DNA of 49,311 bases from Prevotella sp. (lineage in GTDB: Bacteria > Bacteroidota > Bacteroidia > Bacteroidales > Bacteroidaceae): positions 1 through 49,311 of the forward strand of contig JAFZIY010000003.1 in NCBI GenBank assembly GCA_017554105.1, written 5' to 3'. Below, piece by piece: positions 1-7,931 of the stretch (within the stretch, counting starts at the first letter, position 1; the number at the start of each line of letters is the position of its first letter). The notes beneath the pieces are model-generated. The model had not been told where the DNA came from. It did not search any database and saw only the letters and a program-made list of their open reading frames with translations. The translations under genes were made by a program, and so were the position numbers.

Positions 1-464
1 ATAAACTTGGCGCTTCGGAAAGTGTCTATCATTGATTTTAAATGGACTTCCCAGTCTTTCAGATATTGTATTTCATCATAGAACACATAATAGTCGTCTT
101 GGGCATTGGCACTATTCAATGCTTCTTTTGCCAATGAAAAGAGTTCTTCTAATGAAATATTATTGTAAATCGGAGTATCAATAGACAGATAAATAATACG
201 TTGTGCAGAAACGCCCTCATTAATTAGTCTTTCTATGACATGATATATCATGACCGTTTTTCCTATACGTCTCGGTCCCATCAATATGACTCCACGACGA
301 ACGTCTCTATTGGTTACTTCTTGGTAAAAACTATCCAGATAGAGTCTATGTCGCATCTCATGGAAATCTTGAGGAATGGCATTTGTTTCCCACCACGGAT
401 TGTCATTCCTCATCCTTTTTATAATCTGTTCATTCAAATACGGTGCCCTATTATTCATACGCAT
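1..464 (-). CDS. AAA ATPase (AAA_14/DUF4143-type), 5' part only
   Basis: Only the first 154 codons lie in the window; the gene continues past the left edge. The protein has a Walker A motif GPRRIGKT at about residues 63-70 and a Walker B YDEIQ with D130 and E131. This layout, with a short basic N-terminus and a DEIQ Walker B, is typical of the AAA_14 ATPases that often carry a C-terminal DUF4143 domain; these are common and mostly uncharacterised in Bacteroidales. The start is the first of two close ATGs (464 or 458). A promoter-like TACATTTG on this strand lies only 16 nt upstream, which favours one of these two starts. No partner gene is visible. Confidence 0.85.
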   Translation of the reverse strand, partial: MRMNNRAPYLNEQIIKRMRNDNPWWETNAIPQDFHEMRHRLYLDSFYQEVTNRDVRRGVILMGPRRIGKTVMIYHVIERLINEGVSAQRIIYLSIDTPIYNNISLEELFSLAKEALNSANAQDDYYVFYDEIQYLKDWEVHLKSMIDTFRSAKF

Positions 465-480
465 TTATGTTTATTGGCTA

Positions 481-488
481 CAAATGTA
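481..488 (-). promoter_or_regulatory. Bacteroidetes -7 element for the AAA ATPase
   Basis: TACATTTG on the minus strand fits TAnnTTTG and lies 16 nt before the ATPase start. No clear -33 TTTG is visible. Confidence 0.5.
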
Positions 489-523
489 CAAAAAAAATCA
501 GGAAATAAAAATAAAAATAGAAG

Positions 524-568
524 AATTCATGCTTATTTCTGCAAATTTAACAGAAATAAGCATGAATT
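524..568. repeat. Perfect 18-bp inverted repeat upstream of the ATPase
   Basis: Arms 524-541 and 551-568 are exact reverse complements (core CATGCTTATTTCTG) with a 9-nt spacer. A third partial copy of one arm, 13 bp, lies at 593-605. The cluster lies just upstream of the ATPase promoter, so it could be an operator, a terminator for something upstream, or part of a dispersed element. There is no T tract on either side that would make it a clear terminator. Confidence 0.8.
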
Positions 569-605
569 TATAGTCTTATTTTCTCAAAAATGCAGAAATA
601 AGCAT

Positions 606-870
606 AAAACTGCATAAAGAGCCTTCTTATTTCTTGGCATCTGCATAAATTCCGGCGAAAGCTAGAAAACTTATCGCTTAGGGTGAAGGTATGAAATTGT
701 TTCAGTGTTTTGATGTAGAAATGTCATTACACTGTCCAAATGCGTTATTCCTCGTGAAATTTGAGGAGTATCTGATATACGCTGAATCTCTGTTCCATCG
801 TCCTATAGTTTTGCGAGTGTAAAGGTATGAAATCTTTTGAGATTTAACTCTCGCTTACTTGAAGATTGTT
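606..870. other. Non-coding stretch
   Basis: I see no convincing coding frame here. Two similar blocks, around 684-705 and 818-845, both contain AGGTATGAAAT; read on the minus strand they look like degenerate promoters (TACCTTTAC and TACCTTCAC). This may be the leftover upstream and 3' region of a deleted exported-protein gene, whose signal peptide survives next door. Confidence 0.4.
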
Positions 871-951
871 TCAAGTTTCGCTTTCAGTTCCTTGCAACGG
901 TGAAAAGGCTACGAGGGCGAGCAGTGCGGTGAGGATAGCTCGCTTATTCAT
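871..951 (-). pseudogene. Signal-peptide remnant of a TlpA-cluster gene
   Basis: A 26-codon frame starts 3 nt after the stop of the neighbouring thioredoxin gene and in the same frame. It encodes a signal peptide (begins MNKRAILTALLALVAF) and then stops in TGA after about ten more residues. At DNA level a 27-nt block coding the hydrophobic core is nearly identical to the same block in the upstream gene (around 1950-1978). It therefore looks like the 5' stump of a duplicated exported-protein gene whose body has been lost. It could instead be a genuine small secreted peptide. Confidence 0.55.
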
Positions 952-954
952 ATA

Positions 955-1989
955 TTATTTTCTTAAAATTTCTTCGAGTTCCTTTTCTAATTCCACGCCT
1001 CGCAGACCTCGGGCGAGGATGGTACCGTCGGGGGAAAAGAGGATAGTTTCAGGAAGAGCATCAATACCATAGAGATCGGTCGCTATTTTCTCTGAGTTAA
1101 GTATTTGAGGATAGGGTATTTGCATTTCATTGATGGCTCTCAATGAGGCTTCGGGAATATCTTGTGCTGCAATGCCAAGCACCTGAAACTTCTCATCCTT
1201 ATATTTCTCATAAAGAGCAATGAGGTTAGGAATCTCTTGTCGGCAAGGCTTACACCATGAGGCCCAGAAATCTACAAGTACGTATCTGCCTCTTCCCACG
1301 TAATCGCTAAGGCGGGTGGTCTTGCCGTCATACTCCACAGCGAAATCTTTGAACATGTCCCCCTCTTTTGGTCGGGCTAAAAGTGTTTCTGCCTTTCCCT
1401 TCACTTTGGCGACATGAGGATGATGTTGTGTGTCCTCGCTTAACTGGCTGATAAGTTCCAGCAATGTGTCAGGCTCCAACATGCTGTCGTCCAGCATAAG
1501 TAGCAGTGGGATTGCTACTGCATCGTCCTTGTGTTGAATAACAAGCCCTTTGACTGTCTCGATGTAATCAGGCGCATTGCGTTTTGAAATGACATCAGAC
1601 AATACGTTGTTAAGAGGTGTTCCCTTAATTATGGGTACTTGACTATTACCATCGAATTGTATGTCACCAGGCTCGATGATGATGGGCATTCTGGAATTCT
1701 TCCGCTTTGTTTCTCCATTGACCTCAGAGGATATGCCAATGTTAAGCATGGCATAATATGGCTTATCAACCGTTCCTTGGATAGTGAACACACCATTCTG
1801 TATGGATTGTCTTGCTACCACTTCAACTGTAGCAGGATTCACAAGGGTAACGGAATCAAAACTGAGGCCTTGCTTTGACATTGCCTCCGCAACTTTTGAG
1901 AAGTTACCATGAATGGTGTACTTGTTTGTCTGTGTCCACCCTGTCATTGCGACAAGGGCGAGCAGTGCGGTGAGGATGGTATGTTTCAT
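955..1989 (-). CDS. TlpA-like periplasmic thioredoxin-fold protein with DUF4369-like N-terminus
   Basis: The 344-residue protein begins with a signal peptide (MKHTILTALLALVAMTGWTQ). An N-terminal beta-rich region (about 24-125) resembles the DUF4369 domain found in front of Bacteroidetes thioredoxins. The C-terminal half is a thioredoxin/AhpC-TSA fold with the redox motif WCKPC at 245-249 and the cis-proline loop LPET near 312-315. Such proteins are thought to be periplasmic thiol-disulfide reductants, for example for cytochrome maturation or disulfide repair; the substrate is unknown. It is the last complete gene of the leftward exported-protein block and lies 29 nt after the carboxypeptidase-regulatory-like gene. 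It is one of three different TlpA-like genes in 5 kb. Confidence 0.85.
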   Translation of the reverse strand: MKHTILTALLALVAMTGWTQTNKYTIHGNFSKVAEAMSKQGLSFDSVTLVNPATVEVVARQSIQNGVFTIQGTVDKPYYAMLNIGISSEVNGETKRKNSRMPIIIEPGDIQFDGNSQVPIIKGTPLNNVLSDVISKRNAPDYIETVKGLVIQHKDDAVAIPLLLMLDDSMLEPDTLLELISQLSEDTQHHPHVAKVKGKAETLLARPKEGDMFKDFAVEYDGKTTRLSDYVGRGRYVLVDFWASWCKPCRQEIPNLIALYEKYKDEKFQVLGIAAQDIPEASLRAINEMQIPYPQILNSEKIATDLYGIDALPETILFSPDGTILARGLRGVELEKELEEILRK

Positions 1990-2018
1990 ATTAGTTTAGG
2001 TTTTTATTTCTGTATTTA

Positions 2019-2564
2019 TCAGTAATTATCAAGGATTTCCCTGATACGCTTCTTGCGCTGTTCCTTGCGGTAACTCTTTCTCCATTTCTTTGGGATAAAG
2101 AAATTCAATACTTTCCATAGGTCGAGTTTGATACCTACCTCCAGGTTGGCGGCGGCGAGTTCGGCCTCAGTATCCTTTGTCTTCAGGAGTCTCATCAACT
2201 CACTATAGTCACGCTTCTTGCCATGTCCGAAAACTACCACCTCGTTCAGATAGAGGAGTTTGGAAATCATGTAGACTGTGTCTTGTACCTCATCGAGGTT
2301 GACGATACGAGACTCGTAGTTGACATGAGAGAAGACAACTGTCTTGCAACTGTCGGTTATGGAAAACATACCGAGGGAATCTGTCGTGGTTTTCCCTTCC
2401 GAACTTACGACATTCGCCCCGATGATAGGAGCGAGTGTCTCTACGTCGATTACCGAGAGCCGTCGCTGTGCAAACGTATTGACCGAGCACAACATCATAA
2501 ACACTATCATAAGCCGCATTGCTGCGTCCCATGATGTTTTATGAGGATGGTGCATCGTAGTCAT
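2019..2564 (-). CDS. Exported carboxypeptidase-regulatory-like (CarboxypepD_reg) protein
   Basis: This is a small exported protein with one CarboxypepD_reg-like beta-sandwich (roughly residues 35-115: VIDVETLAPIIGANVV..., followed by DSLGMFSI). A basic C-terminus follows (KKWRKSYRKEQRKKRIREI). Such domains usually sit at the N-terminus of SusC/TonB-dependent receptors; here it stands alone. The annotated start gives an unusual His-rich leader before the hydrophobic segment. The internal ATG at residue 16 (position 2519, MRLMIVFMMLCSVNTFAQ) gives a cleaner signal peptide and may be the true start. The annotated start is only 3 nt past the upstream stop, so translation could be coupled. Exact role unknown. 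Confidence 0.7.
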   Translation of the reverse strand: MTTMHHPHKTSWDAAMRLMIVFMMLCSVNTFAQRRLSVIDVETLAPIIGANVVSSEGKTTTDSLGMFSITDSCKTVVFSHVNYESRIVNLDEVQDTVYMISKLLYLNEVVVFGHGKKRDYSELMRLLKTKDTEAELAAANLEVGIKLDLWKVLNFFIPKKWRKSYRKEQRKKRIREILDNY

Positions 2565-2567
2565 ATA

Positions 2568-4550
2568 CTATTTGCTTAGTTGCTCGATGGTTTCCTTGAA
2601 GGACTTCATGTCGTCGGTGTGGAGCCAGTGCAGGTCGTGGAAAATACCTTGCTTGTCAATCAGTTTGTAGGTGGGGAAGGAATTCACATTCAGGAATTGT
2701 TCGACGGCCATCTGCTGGTCTTCAGGCAGGTTGTAGTGCACGCAGTTGGGACCCGTGAGGTTGTACTCCTTGATGACGTTCTTCCACGAATCCTCAGGAC
2801 TGGTGTTGGCCAGATAGAGATAGACGATGTCGAAGTCTTTCAACTGGTCTTTCACGAAGTGCGACTCCTTCAGCTTGTCCTTGCAGGGTCCGCACCAGGT
2901 GCCCCAGATGTCCATATAGACGATACGACCTTTATATGGCTCCAGGATCTTACGCAGGATAGCCTCACCATCGGTCAGTCCCTCTACGTCCGATGAGGGA
3001 CGAAGACATTCTGGGTTGGCCACTTCGGCCTTCTGCATATTGACGAACTTGTCGTTCTCAGCCATAATGGCGTTGCGGACTGCCGGCATCTGTATGGTAT
3101 TAAGGATTTCCATGCAGGTCTTGTTGAGTGGCTGACGCCTACGATCCAGACGTTCGTGCAGCTTCTGAGCCTTGGAGAAGTCGCGCAGGGCTGGGTCGGC
3201 ATATATGGAGTCAGTGACCTCCACTTCAGTTTGTATTGCATCAAGACGATCATTGATAGCTGTCTGCACGTCAGACCTATTGAAAAGTGCACTGATCTGC
3301 GCCTCAAGTTCCTTGTTTCTCTCGCTGATGGCTGGGTAGTCGGCCTCTTTGGCCTGCTGATATTCATTCAGCAGAACTTGCCACTTCCTGAGCACCTCCC
3401 TGTCTTCGTCTGTGTATTTGATGAGACCGTCCTTTCCCATCTGCAGCAGGCTGTTGGCATTGATGATTACGTTTCCCTTGTACTTGTCGCTGCTATGCTC
3501 AGCGTTCGATGAATAATAATAGAGCAGCCAACACATCTCTCTGGCAATGGTGTAGGGCTTCACGATATTCGACCATAGCAATGAGTCAACATAGTCCTTG
3601 ACGGCCTGGGGTAGTTTTCCGCCTTTTGCAAACAAACTGCTCTGCATCAGTTCCTCGGATGTGATACTTACATCGCTCATTCGCTGGTAATCCTCGAACC
3701 TGCGCGAGAGGGTGGGGTTCTGCTTTATGATAGAGTCTAGCATGGCCTGGTTATGCTGATACATGCCTGCCCACTGGTCCTTATAGGCTAACAACTGCTC
3801 TTCTGTCATGTGGTGCTGGCCTGTTTGCTCATACACCTTTCGATAGTAGTGAGCCAGCAGTTCATTCTGTAGTCGGGCGTTATGTCCCATCATCAGTCGC
3901 TGACGATTCTTGCCGTTCACCAAGAAGAAATAGGTCTCGCCAGGTTCCAAAACGGTGACAAGATTCGTCCTGCCCCAGTCGGCATAAACCTGTTGGCTGT
4001 TCTCTACGGGCACCTTTACGACGAAGTGGCCCTCGTCGTCGATGTCACCGCTATATGTTTGTTCTTCCTTTGTGATGATGCTGAATATCTTTACCTCGTA
4101 CTTGCGGTTTCTGTCGAGTATCTGCCTGGGTAGGTCCTTCAGCCAGCCGACGAATGTCACGGTGTCGCCTGCCTGGTAACCATTGTCCTTAAAAGGCGTC
4201 AGGTCCTTCGCAGGATAGTTGGGCAACTCGCTGGTGGTAATCTGCGAATAGGTATGCTTCTTGCCATTGATGAACATCTGACGCTTGCCATTTTTCTCTT
4301 GGCTAATAGTGACATGCACCTTCTCTCCGTTGTTAGTCAGTGCCATCACGACCTTATTACCTTTTGGTCTGATATAGTCATAGTCCCAGAGTTTGCAGTC
4401 ATAGATGGCGTACTTCTCTGTGAATCCGATGTCCCAGTCGCCTGTCTGTTCGTTACGCCACATCGTCTCTGCGAGTGTGCCAATCTGACCTTGTGCCTGC
4501 CCAATGATAGCGATGAGGGCGAGTAGGGTAGTAATGATGGTTTTCTTCAT
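2568..4550 (-). CDS. Large TlpA-like thioredoxin-fold exported protein
   Basis: The 660-residue exported protein has signal peptide MKKTIITTLLALIAIIGQAQ. The long N-terminal part (about 21-520) carries beta-rich and helical segments I do not recognise. The C-terminal domain is thioredoxin-like with DIWGTWCGPC, the CGPC motif ending at residue 556, and a cis-proline segment SFPTYKLID. WCGPC is the classical thioredoxin dipeptide, unlike the KP and AP variants in its two paralogous neighbours, so the three probably have different redox potentials (inference). It is part of a tight operon, with 15 nt to the upstream gene and 3 nt to the downstream one. Confidence 0.82.
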   Translation of the reverse strand: MKKTIITTLLALIAIIGQAQGQIGTLAETMWRNEQTGDWDIGFTEKYAIYDCKLWDYDYIRPKGNKVVMALTNNGEKVHVTISQEKNGKRQMFINGKKHTYSQITTSELPNYPAKDLTPFKDNGYQAGDTVTFVGWLKDLPRQILDRNRKYEVKIFSIITKEEQTYSGDIDDEGHFVVKVPVENSQQVYADWGRTNLVTVLEPGETYFFLVNGKNRQRLMMGHNARLQNELLAHYYRKVYEQTGQHHMTEEQLLAYKDQWAGMYQHNQAMLDSIIKQNPTLSRRFEDYQRMSDVSITSEELMQSSLFAKGGKLPQAVKDYVDSLLWSNIVKPYTIAREMCWLLYYYSSNAEHSSDKYKGNVIINANSLLQMGKDGLIKYTDEDREVLRKWQVLLNEYQQAKEADYPAISERNKELEAQISALFNRSDVQTAINDRLDAIQTEVEVTDSIYADPALRDFSKAQKLHERLDRRRQPLNKTCMEILNTIQMPAVRNAIMAENDKFVNMQKAEVANPECLRPSSDVEGLTDGEAILRKILEPYKGRIVYMDIWGTWCGPCKDKLKESHFVKDQLKDFDIVYLYLANTSPEDSWKNVIKEYNLTGPNCVHYNLPEDQQMAVEQFLNVNSFPTYKLIDKQGIFHDLHWLHTDDMKSFKETIEQLSK

Positions 4551-4565
4551 ATTGTTGTTTGTTTA

Positions 4566-6128
4566 TTAATCGGTTTGGTCAGTAGTTCTTTTTTTCATCT
4601 CCTCAAATATCTCTATGAAAAGATCATAGCCAGCCTCGGCGTCATGCAGTCGCAGACCATCTCGGACGATGCGGCCGTCAGGTGTGAGTGTTACTCCGAA
4701 GGGAATACCGGCGAAGCCGAAGAGGTCTTGGAGTTGACGGAAACGGTTGTCGTCAATGACGATATTCACCTCATCCTTTAGGTTTTCGTTCACGAAGTCG
4801 AGATATGTCTTATCCTTGGGATTATTTTCGTTGGCTAAGAAGATGAACATGAGGTCCGACCGTGCACGCATACGCTGACGGAAATCCTTGGTGCCTTGTA
4901 TCTCCATCTTACATGGTGCACACCACATCGCCCAGAAGTCTAAGATGATATAACGGTTGGGATATTGTCTCAAAATGCTTCTTATGAAGTCTGCCGCCTC
5001 TCCTTCAGGTAGGGGAATTGTGGGGACTTCCTCAGCCATTTCATCATAGAACCGTTGCGCCATCTTGCCGACTGCATGATGTGTAAAGAAGGGCTGTACC
5101 GCATGGAAATCCTCCTCTGCAGTTCCATTATCAAACCAGTCGCCTAATGCCTCGTTTATGCAATGCAGTTGCAACAGTTGTATGGGCAAAAGTTCTTTCG
5201 TTGAGGCAAAAAGCCTTCGCCCAGCATCACGATATAATGACAGTTCCTCTATGACGTTCTCCCGGCTGTCTTCCCAACTTCCTCCCCTTTTCGCATTCAG
5301 AGGATAGCGCATGGGCGATGACCACTGAAGGCGGTTAAGGTAGCGGTTAAAGAATCTCGTGGCAAGCATCAGCGAGTCCTCATTGGGCAAGCGCTTCAGC
5401 AAGGGATAGTTTTCTGTCTGACTGAGACGCTCCATCACGGCATTTCCGGCAGTGATGAATGCGGTGGGGTCTTTCTCTGTTACCTTGTCCCTGATTTGCC
5501 TAAAATAAGACAGGTAGGCGCTTCCCCAGTTACCAGCCAAATCGCACAATGCCAGTCGCCGCTCAAAAGGAGTGAAGTGAAGCCTGTCTGCCTGCTCGTT
5601 CACCCCACGCACCTGAACTGTATAGAGAGAGTCGGCAAAACGGTTGAACGATTCAATGTCGCCTCCGAAAGTGATACAGGTGTTCAGCAAGGGCAGTTCA
5701 TCGTATCTGACCTTCAGCAGTCGAGCCACATCCGCAGTATGTCCGCCATGGTATTCGCAGTCAGGAATCGCACTGTCGTTGAAACGGACGGTGATGTCCA
5801 ATGTGTCACCAGGACAGATATAGAACGGAATCTGCTGAGCGCCTATGTGTTCTTGGTCAGTATAAAACCAGTTGAGGATGGGATGATGCAGTAGCAGGTG
5901 TTTCTCAAACGTACCATCCTCATGTATCTCCGCTGTTACCGTAGTTCTTTTGTCTGTGAATACATCCGGCACCATTGCCGATAGGGACTGAAAGCCCATT
6001 GATGGCGAGTATTGTACGATGCGTCCGCGAACTACAGCCGAGTCGGTGCTGAAGAACGGCTCCTGTGCCTGTCCCATCATACAGACGAGGGCAAGCACAG
6101 CCGTGATTATAGTTCTTGCGTTCTTCAT
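4566..6128 (-). CDS. TlpA-like thioredoxin-fold exported protein
   Basis: The 520-residue protein begins with signal peptide MKNARTIITAVLALVCMMGQAQ. An N-terminal region of about 370 residues has no domain I can name. The C-terminal domain is thioredoxin-like with DFWAMWCAPC, the WCAPC motif at 402-406, and a GIPFGVTLTPDG cis-proline segment. It lies 10 nt after the carboxylesterase and 15 nt before the larger TlpA-like gene, so co-transcription is very likely. Its signal-peptide coding region shares sequence with the other genes of the cluster, which points to duplication. The redox role is inferred from the CxxC fold only. Confidence 0.82.
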   Translation of the reverse strand: MKNARTIITAVLALVCMMGQAQEPFFSTDSAVVRGRIVQYSPSMGFQSLSAMVPDVFTDKRTTVTAEIHEDGTFEKHLLLHHPILNWFYTDQEHIGAQQIPFYICPGDTLDITVRFNDSAIPDCEYHGGHTADVARLLKVRYDELPLLNTCITFGGDIESFNRFADSLYTVQVRGVNEQADRLHFTPFERRLALCDLAGNWGSAYLSYFRQIRDKVTEKDPTAFITAGNAVMERLSQTENYPLLKRLPNEDSLMLATRFFNRYLNRLQWSSPMRYPLNAKRGGSWEDSRENVIEELSLYRDAGRRLFASTKELLPIQLLQLHCINEALGDWFDNGTAEEDFHAVQPFFTHHAVGKMAQRFYDEMAEEVPTIPLPEGEAADFIRSILRQYPNRYIILDFWAMWCAPCKMEIQGTKDFRQRMRARSDLMFIFLANENNPKDKTYLDFVNENLKDEVNIVIDDNRFRQLQDLFGFAGIPFGVTLTPDGRIVRDGLRLHDAEAGYDLFIEIFEEMKKRTTDQTD

Positions 6129-6138
6129 ATATTTCCTT

Positions 6139-7665
6139 TTAGTCTCCGAGGGAGCGGACGAATTTCATAAAATTGTCGATGAGTTTGATGTGCTCAATAT
6201 TGGGTGTCTCGATGAGCGATGCACCATTGTTAAACTGCATCACGGTAGGCTTGCCTTCCTCAAACACAGGCCAGTTGGTCAAACCCTCCCCATTAGGGTT
6301 CATCGTCTTGGCGAAGTTTACCCAATACTGTTGCATCAGGTCTGAGACCTTCTTCTCCTGAGGATACTTCTCCGCTTTGTCATCAAAGGCACCTTTCAGA
6401 TACATCATATCATCGGCATGGGCAGCACCGCGACGGTTGCCCTTGGCATATACGGTGGTATCGGACTTCTGGGCGAGATATGCCGAATAAACAGGACTCT
6501 TGCCCGTCTTCTTCTGCAAGGTGGTCCATGCGTATGCAGGCCATCCGAAGCCTATGTCGCGCACTAGGTCGCGCATGCTGTAAAGACGTCCCTCTTCAGT
6601 ATCGCCAGGGTAGTAAATCCTCGCGCTGTCAGCCCACTGTCCAGGCAACGAGCCTACTTGTCTGTCATACTCCTCGGTACTCACCGACTCGAAATCTACT
6701 GCACCCTCGTCGCTGTTGTGCATTATCAGCACAGGAACGTCATTATACTCGCCCTTCTCGTATAGACCATAAATGGACTCTGGAATAACATAGCCGTCAA
6801 CGATGGGAGTGCATGCAGGGAAGTAAACGCCATTGCCAGTAAGTTCCTTGGCATCCATCTGGCGCATCTCCGCGATGCTTTTTTTCTGTAATTGGTTCAT
6901 AAACATCCCACCGAGCATTTTAGCCTGTTGCTCGTTAATCATATTCATGTCTGACATCATGGCTCCACTCTGACTGATACAGGCACGGAACAATCCCTTA
7001 GCCAGAGGTGAGGCACATAGGATATGGCAACTCATGGCTCCTGCCGACTCTCCGAAGATGGTCACCTTCGTGGGGTCGCCACCAAAGCTCCTGATGTTGC
7101 GCTGTACCCATTTAAGGGCGAATATCTGGTCAAGAATACCATAGTTGCCGGTGTGTCCCTCGGGTGATTCCTTGGCAAGTTCGTCATGAGCCATGAATCC
7201 CAGGGCACCGGCACGATACTCGATGGATACGGCGACTACACCCCTGCGGGCCAGACTCTGCCACAGGTCTCCCCCATAATGCTCAGTACGGAAGCCGCCA
7301 CCATGGATAAACACCATCACGGGCAGGGCTTCATCAACACCCTTGGCAGGTGTGGTAACACTGAGATACAAGCAGTCCTCGCTCATCATGTCGTATGTCA
7401 CGTAGCTCTTCTCTGGCTGAGGAGGCCACTTGGCAACATCCTCCGCCTTCAGCACGCCCTTCCATGGCTTGGCGGGTTGTGGCGCTTTCCAACGTAGGTC
7501 GCCCACAGGGGGAGCTGCGTATGGAATGGCTTTATACACTGCGAGGTCTGTTCCGTCGAGAACACCCTCCACATCACCTGTTTCCACATGCGTTTTCAGT
7601 AGCGGCTGGGCTGTAGCCCCCATTGTGACGAGTGCGAACAATGAGGCGATAAAGGTCTTCTTCAT
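6139..7665 (-). CDS. Exported type B carboxylesterase
   Basis: The 508-residue protein has a signal peptide (ending in ATAQ). It has the hallmarks of the COesterase family (alpha/beta hydrolase): EDCLYLSV at 96-103, oxyanion loop HGGGF at 121-125 and nucleophile elbow GESAG with Ser207. Candidate acid and His partners are in SDEGAVDF and AAHADDMMYL. The length is normal for the family. It would cleave carboxylic esters in the periplasm or on the surface, such as acetyl or feruloyl esters of glycans or lipids; the substrate cannot be read from sequence. Its start overlaps the stop of the small membrane protein gene by four bases (ATGA), suggesting translational coupling. It sits among redox proteins of the sigma-factor block. 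Confidence 0.88.
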   Translation of the reverse strand: MKKTFIASLFALVTMGATAQPLLKTHVETGDVEGVLDGTDLAVYKAIPYAAPPVGDLRWKAPQPAKPWKGVLKAEDVAKWPPQPEKSYVTYDMMSEDCLYLSVTTPAKGVDEALPVMVFIHGGGFRTEHYGGDLWQSLARRGVVAVSIEYRAGALGFMAHDELAKESPEGHTGNYGILDQIFALKWVQRNIRSFGGDPTKVTIFGESAGAMSCHILCASPLAKGLFRACISQSGAMMSDMNMINEQQAKMLGGMFMNQLQKKSIAEMRQMDAKELTGNGVYFPACTPIVDGYVIPESIYGLYEKGEYNDVPVLIMHNSDEGAVDFESVSTEEYDRQVGSLPGQWADSARIYYPGDTEEGRLYSMRDLVRDIGFGWPAYAWTTLQKKTGKSPVYSAYLAQKSDTTVYAKGNRRGAAHADDMMYLKGAFDDKAEKYPQEKKVSDLMQQYWVNFAKTMNPNGEGLTNWPVFEEGKPTVMQFNNGASLIETPNIEHIKLIDNFMKFVRSLGD

Positions 7666-7886
7666 ATAGTTATATTTTTATTCTTTTTCTGATAATGGGG
7701 GATAAGACAATAGGCGCCCCACAAGGCAAGCACTACCAATTCGAGAATCAACCCAATCAAAAATGAATGCAGGAGATCAGGCATGCCTTCAACTCCTAAC
7801 ATAGACAGGAGACAACACACGAGAACCACAATCCATATGATATTGGGCATGACAAACCTCTTAAGAAACGTCTTTGTCTTTATCAT
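7662..7886 (-). CDS. Small two-helix membrane protein
   Basis: About 74 residues from the ATG at 7886; an upstream ATG at 7904 is also possible. The chosen start gives a basic N-terminus (MIKTKTFLKRF) followed by two hydrophobic helices (about IIWIVVLVCCLLSML and FLIGLILELVVLALWGAY) and a lysine-rich tail. No family recognised. It is conserved in position between the outer-membrane receptor and the esterase, and its TGA overlaps the esterase ATG, so it is very likely translated. It could be an inner-membrane accessory of the block; function unknown. Confidence 0.6.
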   Translation of the reverse strand: MIKTKTFLKRFVMPNIIWIVVLVCCLLSMLGVEGMPDLLHSFLIGLILELVVLALWGAYCLIPHYQKKNKNITI

Positions 7887-7931
7887 ATATAAATATATAA
7901 ACATTTTAAGTTAATCCCTTATTTCGAACGT

